Assembly (NCBI GenBank): GCA_036872755.1 | Contig: JAVHNS010000007.1 | Span: 310,001-374,000, forward strand | From: Orbilia blumenaviensis | Lineage: Eukaryota; Ascomycota; Orbiliomycetes; Orbiliales; Orbiliaceae | Direction: 5' to 3' | Length of the DNA stretch: 64,000 nucleotides | Part shown: positions 60,272-64,000 of the stretch, one piece after another | Numbering within the stretch: the stretch's first letter is position 1 | Layout of the letters: the number at the start of each line of letters is the position of its first letter | Position numbers and translations under genes: made by a program | Notes under the pieces: model-generated | Databases searched by the model: none | Told to the model about the DNA's origin: nothing | Seen by the model: only the letters and a program-made list of their open reading frames with translations

Positions 60272-61166
60272 TCAGGGCCATAATTCTACTTCCCTCCACT
60301 TGCCATCTACCTTGCCGAAGTTCTCCAGCCTTTCGTTCTTCTCAGCCTCACTTCCAGCCACAACCCAGATCGTCTTGGACGGTATCTCTAAGTCTAGGCA
60401 TTCAACCCTCGTAGGTTCAATAACTGCGACTCGAAAATTTGATAACGCAACTTCTTCATCCAATTGATCGTCTCCAATCGGACTTTTTGGCTTCAACCCA
60501 TTGCTTCCGAGCTCCTTCGGGGCACCAGGTAGTGGGTTCCTAAACGAACCTCGCAGCAGAGGCGACAAGTTTCCAAAGTGCGCCTTATACTCCCTCGCGA
60601 AGTCGAAATCATTACCGCCCCCCTCGCCTTCTTTTGTCAAGTTTTCAAGAAGCCATTTTTTCGTCTCCCTGGCCTCTTCACTCTCGGTTTCCAAATCCCT
60701 TGGTAGCACAAAGCATCTTCCGCGGATCCTCCACTGCTTGCCGACCATCGGGTTCTCTGCAGACGGGATCCAAAAGCAGGCCTCAACATTATTGGTGATC
60801 GTTGATACAGAAGAAGAAGAAGCAAATCCTTCGACCCCGCCCAGGTCTCTGAATTTCTCCATTCTTTTGTCCGTCGTAAAGGTTATCAGGTCTGACGCGA
60901 ACCCTGAATTACCAGACACCGGGTTATACTTGTTGGCCGGGAGCTCAGCGTAAAAGCCCCGGAATACGCTATTAAAACAGGAAAATGATTTAACAACCTG
61001 ATCTGACGAGCTACCGATCTATCGGGAGGGGGTCGGCTTACAGAGTTCTGACGTGGGGTGTCGACACACCTCCAATTTGCGAGGTCGTCGCAAAAGAAAA
61101 TGTCGGACATGCCAAAGCCTGAATGTGGGTTGCAAGAGCTTGTTTCCAGGGAGTAAGCGACGCCAT
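60272..61166 (-). CDS. FMN-binding Alr4036-type pyridoxamine-phosphate-oxidase-like protein
   Basis: Model: complement(60272..60968, 61042..61166), 273 aa, one 73-nt intron. The N-terminus MASLTPWKQALATHIQAL with ATTSQIGGVSTPHVRTLVFRGF fits the split-barrel flavin-binding domain of the Alr4036/PNPOx-like family, with FTTDKRMEKF, WIPSAENPMVGKQWRIRGRCFVL (the usual region for pairing of the barrel) and a C-terminal VAGSEAEKNERLENFGKVDGKW. These proteins probably use FMN; substrate unknown. It does not look like the classical Pdx3 oxidase. Convergent with the upstream orphan gene. Confidence 0.8.
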
Positions 61167-62052
61167 GTTGGGGCCGTGGTTCGGTAGTAACTAGTATTAT
61201 CTAATTGAAAATTTTGGTATTATGAGGGTGTCGTATCCTGACCTAGATATGATATGATATGATGCGTGGTGATATGCATATTTAATATGCGGGCGGTGGT
61301 TGGGAAACGCGAGCTCGGGAGTCAACAACTCAATGTCTTGTTGTATATTTGGTCTTAATAATATAACCCCACCAAAGGACCCGTTCCAGCCTTCGTTACA
61401 CACGACTATTCAACCTATCAGGAGCGGCGGCCGGCTCGAAGGTAGGCTTGATGTAGGCACGGAAACCAGATAGGGGGGTCACGGTATCATTTGATCCACT
61501 TTCTGACCTACCTGGGCAGTTATTCCCACCAATAAGCGGTACAGCATGCAGGCGGGATACTCGAACATGTTCGAACACCTTCAGCAAGCACGGCATGTTG
61601 GCGAGGTTCCCGATTTTCGGCAAGCTACAGCTGAATGATACATTCCCCGAAACATGCATATAGAATATGGTCTCATAAGATGCATATGTACCTCACGACC
61701 GAGATAGTAGTATTCAGATTTGGGCAAAACGGGCCTAGGCTGGAACATACGAACAATGAACCCCGCCTTCTATCGATATTAACATCGATATGTTTCCAAA
61801 TTGGAAATGCGCCGACCCACTTTACATGCAATTCCAAAGCTGTGGGTTTGCCAACCATCGCCCCAAGAAAAATATGAAAATACGATACAGTGGGTTTTCC
61901 AAGGGGTGTATAAAGTAGACCAATACCCAGTGAAGTCTCCAGAATTATCTTCTTTCTTTCAAGGTACAGCGCACGCTTTCAGTTCGATATTGCAACAAAA
62001 TTATAGTCGACTCTATACTGATCTTAATTGATTGATAAACTTATTTCATCTA
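61167..62052. other. Intergenic
   Basis: About 886 bp, with GATATGATATGATATGATG near 61247-61265. No gene is supported; this is the promoter region for the genes on both sides. Confidence 0.5.
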
Positions 62053-64000
62053 ATGGATCCAAAGTTTGGTTTCCGTACCATCTGGTGGATTGTTATTATT
62101 GCACATACCGTCCGTGCCGATGAAGGTAAACAAACCCATTTCCGTATAGAACCGCTCAGGTACGACGATAGCAAAATTGCTAAAAGCTATATATCAAGGC
62201 GACGAATTCAGCAATAATCTTTTTAGCGACCTTGCCCCGATTCTCGCCCTGTTCGGTGAGCAAGTCGCAAGGCAATTCCTTAGTCAGTCAATATCATGGC
62301 TTGACAACATTATCTTTGCTATGGCCCCACTTGGAATAATTACAGCCATCGTATCTGCCATCCGAGTTTCTGGCCCGAGGTGGCTAAAAGCTGCTGTAGG
62401 AAGAGCTCGAGAGGGCAAAGGTGAAGTTGAGATGGAACTCATGTCGAGCACATCCGACAATGTATGCGAACTTTGGAACGGAGAAGCAATAGTTCGCGCA
62501 ATTGGTTCTGCAGATATAACGGAAGTCTTGTGGCTTGAGAAAGTTAAAAAACCAGAAAAAAGAGATCACATACTTTTACGTTTGCTAAAACCGTTTCGGC
62601 AAAGGAATGAAATGAAAGGTGAATATGTGCGTATTATCAGCTTTGACGAAGCATGCAAACAGAAATATCTTCAGGAACCAAGGGCTTTGCCTTGGCTTAT
62701 GCCCAAAGGAGAGAAGAAACGGAATCCTGAAAGAAGGGAGGAGAGAAGTGACCCTGAAACCGGGGAGGAGAAACTGGGCCCTGAAACCGGGGAGGAGAGA
62801 AGTGACCCCGAAAGAGGGGAGGAGAAACTGGGCCCCGAAACAGGTGGACATGGGGACTCGGAGCGCAAAATCCCTTGCCCACCTAATCTCTCTCTAAATC
62901 TTGGGGACGACTCCACTTTGAAGATGGAATCAATGGTTGTCGCATTGATATGCACCATGTTACAAACCAGTGTTATTGCATTTCAGATCGCAATAACATA
63001 TTTATCCCCGCTGAACGAAAGATTTAAAAAAGCAGGAACCCCACCGCCACGGTATGCATGCCCACTCAGTGTTACCGGGACTATATTCCTCGTTGTAGGA
63101 ATGTATATTTGCTCAATGGTTGTGCAGAAGAGGTCGAAGGAAGATATATGGGTCTTCAATAAGCGCAAACTTCGCGAGGACGGCCTCCAGCTGAAAGTCG
63201 CCTGGCTCCAAAAGCGCCAACTTGTGATGGACCAGAATTTTGGAAGTTACTGTCTTTATCAACCGGAGGGGCGGCATCAGTTGGTATATTCTTATATGGA
63301 CAAGAACCACAGAGATAAGCTGCAAAATTTCTGGACAATCATAGGAACTACTGTGAGTGTCATGGGGTTCATACTCCAGTTTACTGGATTAAGAGGGATG
63401 AACTATTCGGCCAGTTTGATCCATTTAGGGGCAACGGGTATCGCTTCAGCGCTTCGAATCATGATCCGAAGGCACTTCGGTACCAAGATAAAAGCCACAC
63501 CCTTCATTGACGGGGATAAATTCGATTGGGTGGCGAAATCTCTAACTGATTGTTCACGGTGGACGGTCAGGAACCGATTGCACGAGTCTGATAATGGGGG
63601 GGATGGGGGTATGGAAGATTCCGAACACTCAGGAACATTTGCTGCTAGGCATAAATTGAGAAAGATTTATCCCGAATTGCTGGAGGGTACGAAAATCGAG
63701 GAAACGGCAAAGTCACTCGCCGATATCATTCAGGAGACATCTGACTACATTTACGACTCGGATATGGATCTTAAAGATCGCGACCGATCGTCGTTCGAGT
63801 TTGCGATCCCAGTTGCATATTCGATATACTCTAGACCCCCCGCTCCCATGGATCCAATCTCCGTTGGTAGCGAAAGACATGCTCCTAGTACAGGTGACCC
63901 TAACTGTAGGCCCGAAGGCCCTTCGAATAACACGGTCATCAAGATTAAAGTCACAAGAGAATTAGCGGATGGTCAGAAGGAATGGAGAGTCGACGTACAC
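62053..64000 (+). CDS. Polytopic protein resembling the N-terminal module of fungal ankyrin-repeat proteins (3' end beyond window)
   Basis: Partial model: join(62053..62125, 62199..>64000), 625 codons up to the window edge, open throughout. Exon 1 encodes a start-proximal hydrophobic segment (TIWWIVIIAHTVRA); the splice gives GDEFSNNLFSDLAPILALFGEQ, followed by IIFAMAPLGIITAIVSAIRVSG and STSDNVCELWNGEAIVR. This pattern is known from the N-terminal part of large Pezizomycotina proteins that often end in ankyrin repeats. Further membrane-like helices occur near 62935 (VVALICTMLQTSVIAFQIAI), 63075, 63325 and 63420. Between them lies a charged repeat of five 9-residue units. No ankyrin repeats are reached before 64000, so that part is expectation only. 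Function unknown; roles in self/non-self recognition have been proposed for related architectures. Confidence 0.7.
62708..62842 (+). repeat. In-frame 27-bp minisatellite (five copies)
   Basis: Units start at 62708, 62735, 62762, 62789 and 62816. Encoded units: GEKKRNPER, REERSDPET, GEEKLGPET, GEERSDPER, GEEKLGPET. The last four alternate in an A-B-A-B pattern, that is a 54-bp higher-order repeat, pointing to recent duplication. Confidence 0.92.

Overview
The window is nuclear DNA of a filamentous ascomycete (Pezizomycotina). Genes carry many short introns (about 50-130 nt, GTANGT donors, CTAAC/CTAAT-type branch sites, AG acceptors). It also carries a NirA/NIT4-type zinc-cluster regulator, a DUF3431 protein, a fungal hybrid histidine kinase and a Pxa1-type peroxisomal ABC transporter. 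I cannot place the genus. All coding models below were stitched by hand from splice signals and checked for reading phase across every exon.

Layout. 0.2-7.5 kb: a nitrate locus, with a high-affinity nitrate transporter (nrtA type, minus strand) divergent from a nirA/nit-4 homologue (plus strand) across 2.5 kb that holds two perfect CTCCGHGG NirA-type sites and several GATA elements. 9-17 kb: housekeeping genes, namely the Rok1 RNA helicase, ATP synthase subunit g and a Pxa1-like peroxisomal acyl-CoA transporter. 17-25 kb: a single-pass wall/membrane protein, a short/branched-chain acyl-CoA dehydrogenase with a 24-nt microexon, and a secreted GDSL esterase. 25-39 kb: a spartin/senescence-domain protein, a very large hybrid histidine kinase with a disordered N-terminal half, and a Cys-rich single-pass membrane protein. 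39.5-44 kb: a DUF3431 membrane protein, then a gene-poor stretch with a nuclear tRNA-Phe(GAA) gene. 44-50 kb: the HtrA-like protease Nma111 and an SDR dehydrogenase of the HSD10 type. 50.8-57.7 kb: one 12-exon gene for a roughly 2,067-residue F-box protein. 58.9-64 kb: an orphan acidic protein, an Alr4036-type FMN-binding protein, and the 5' part of a polytopic protein resembling the N-terminal module of large fungal ankyrin-repeat proteins, with an in-frame 27-bp minisatellite.

Most striking observation: the tRNA-Phe gene at 41213-41372 is interrupted twice. One insert is the expected 18-nt intron after position 37. The other is a 69-nt GT...CACTAATAC...AG segment inside the 5' strand of the anticodon stem, which looks exactly like a spliceosomal intron. 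Removing both restores a cloverleaf close to yeast tRNA-Phe with one acceptor mismatch.

Functional links: the transporter and NirA form a regulatory pair for nitrate assimilation. Pxa1 and the two mitochondrial-type dehydrogenases (ACADSB-like, HSD10-like) all serve acyl-CoA or branched-chain amino acid breakdown, but they are not clustered as an operon would be.
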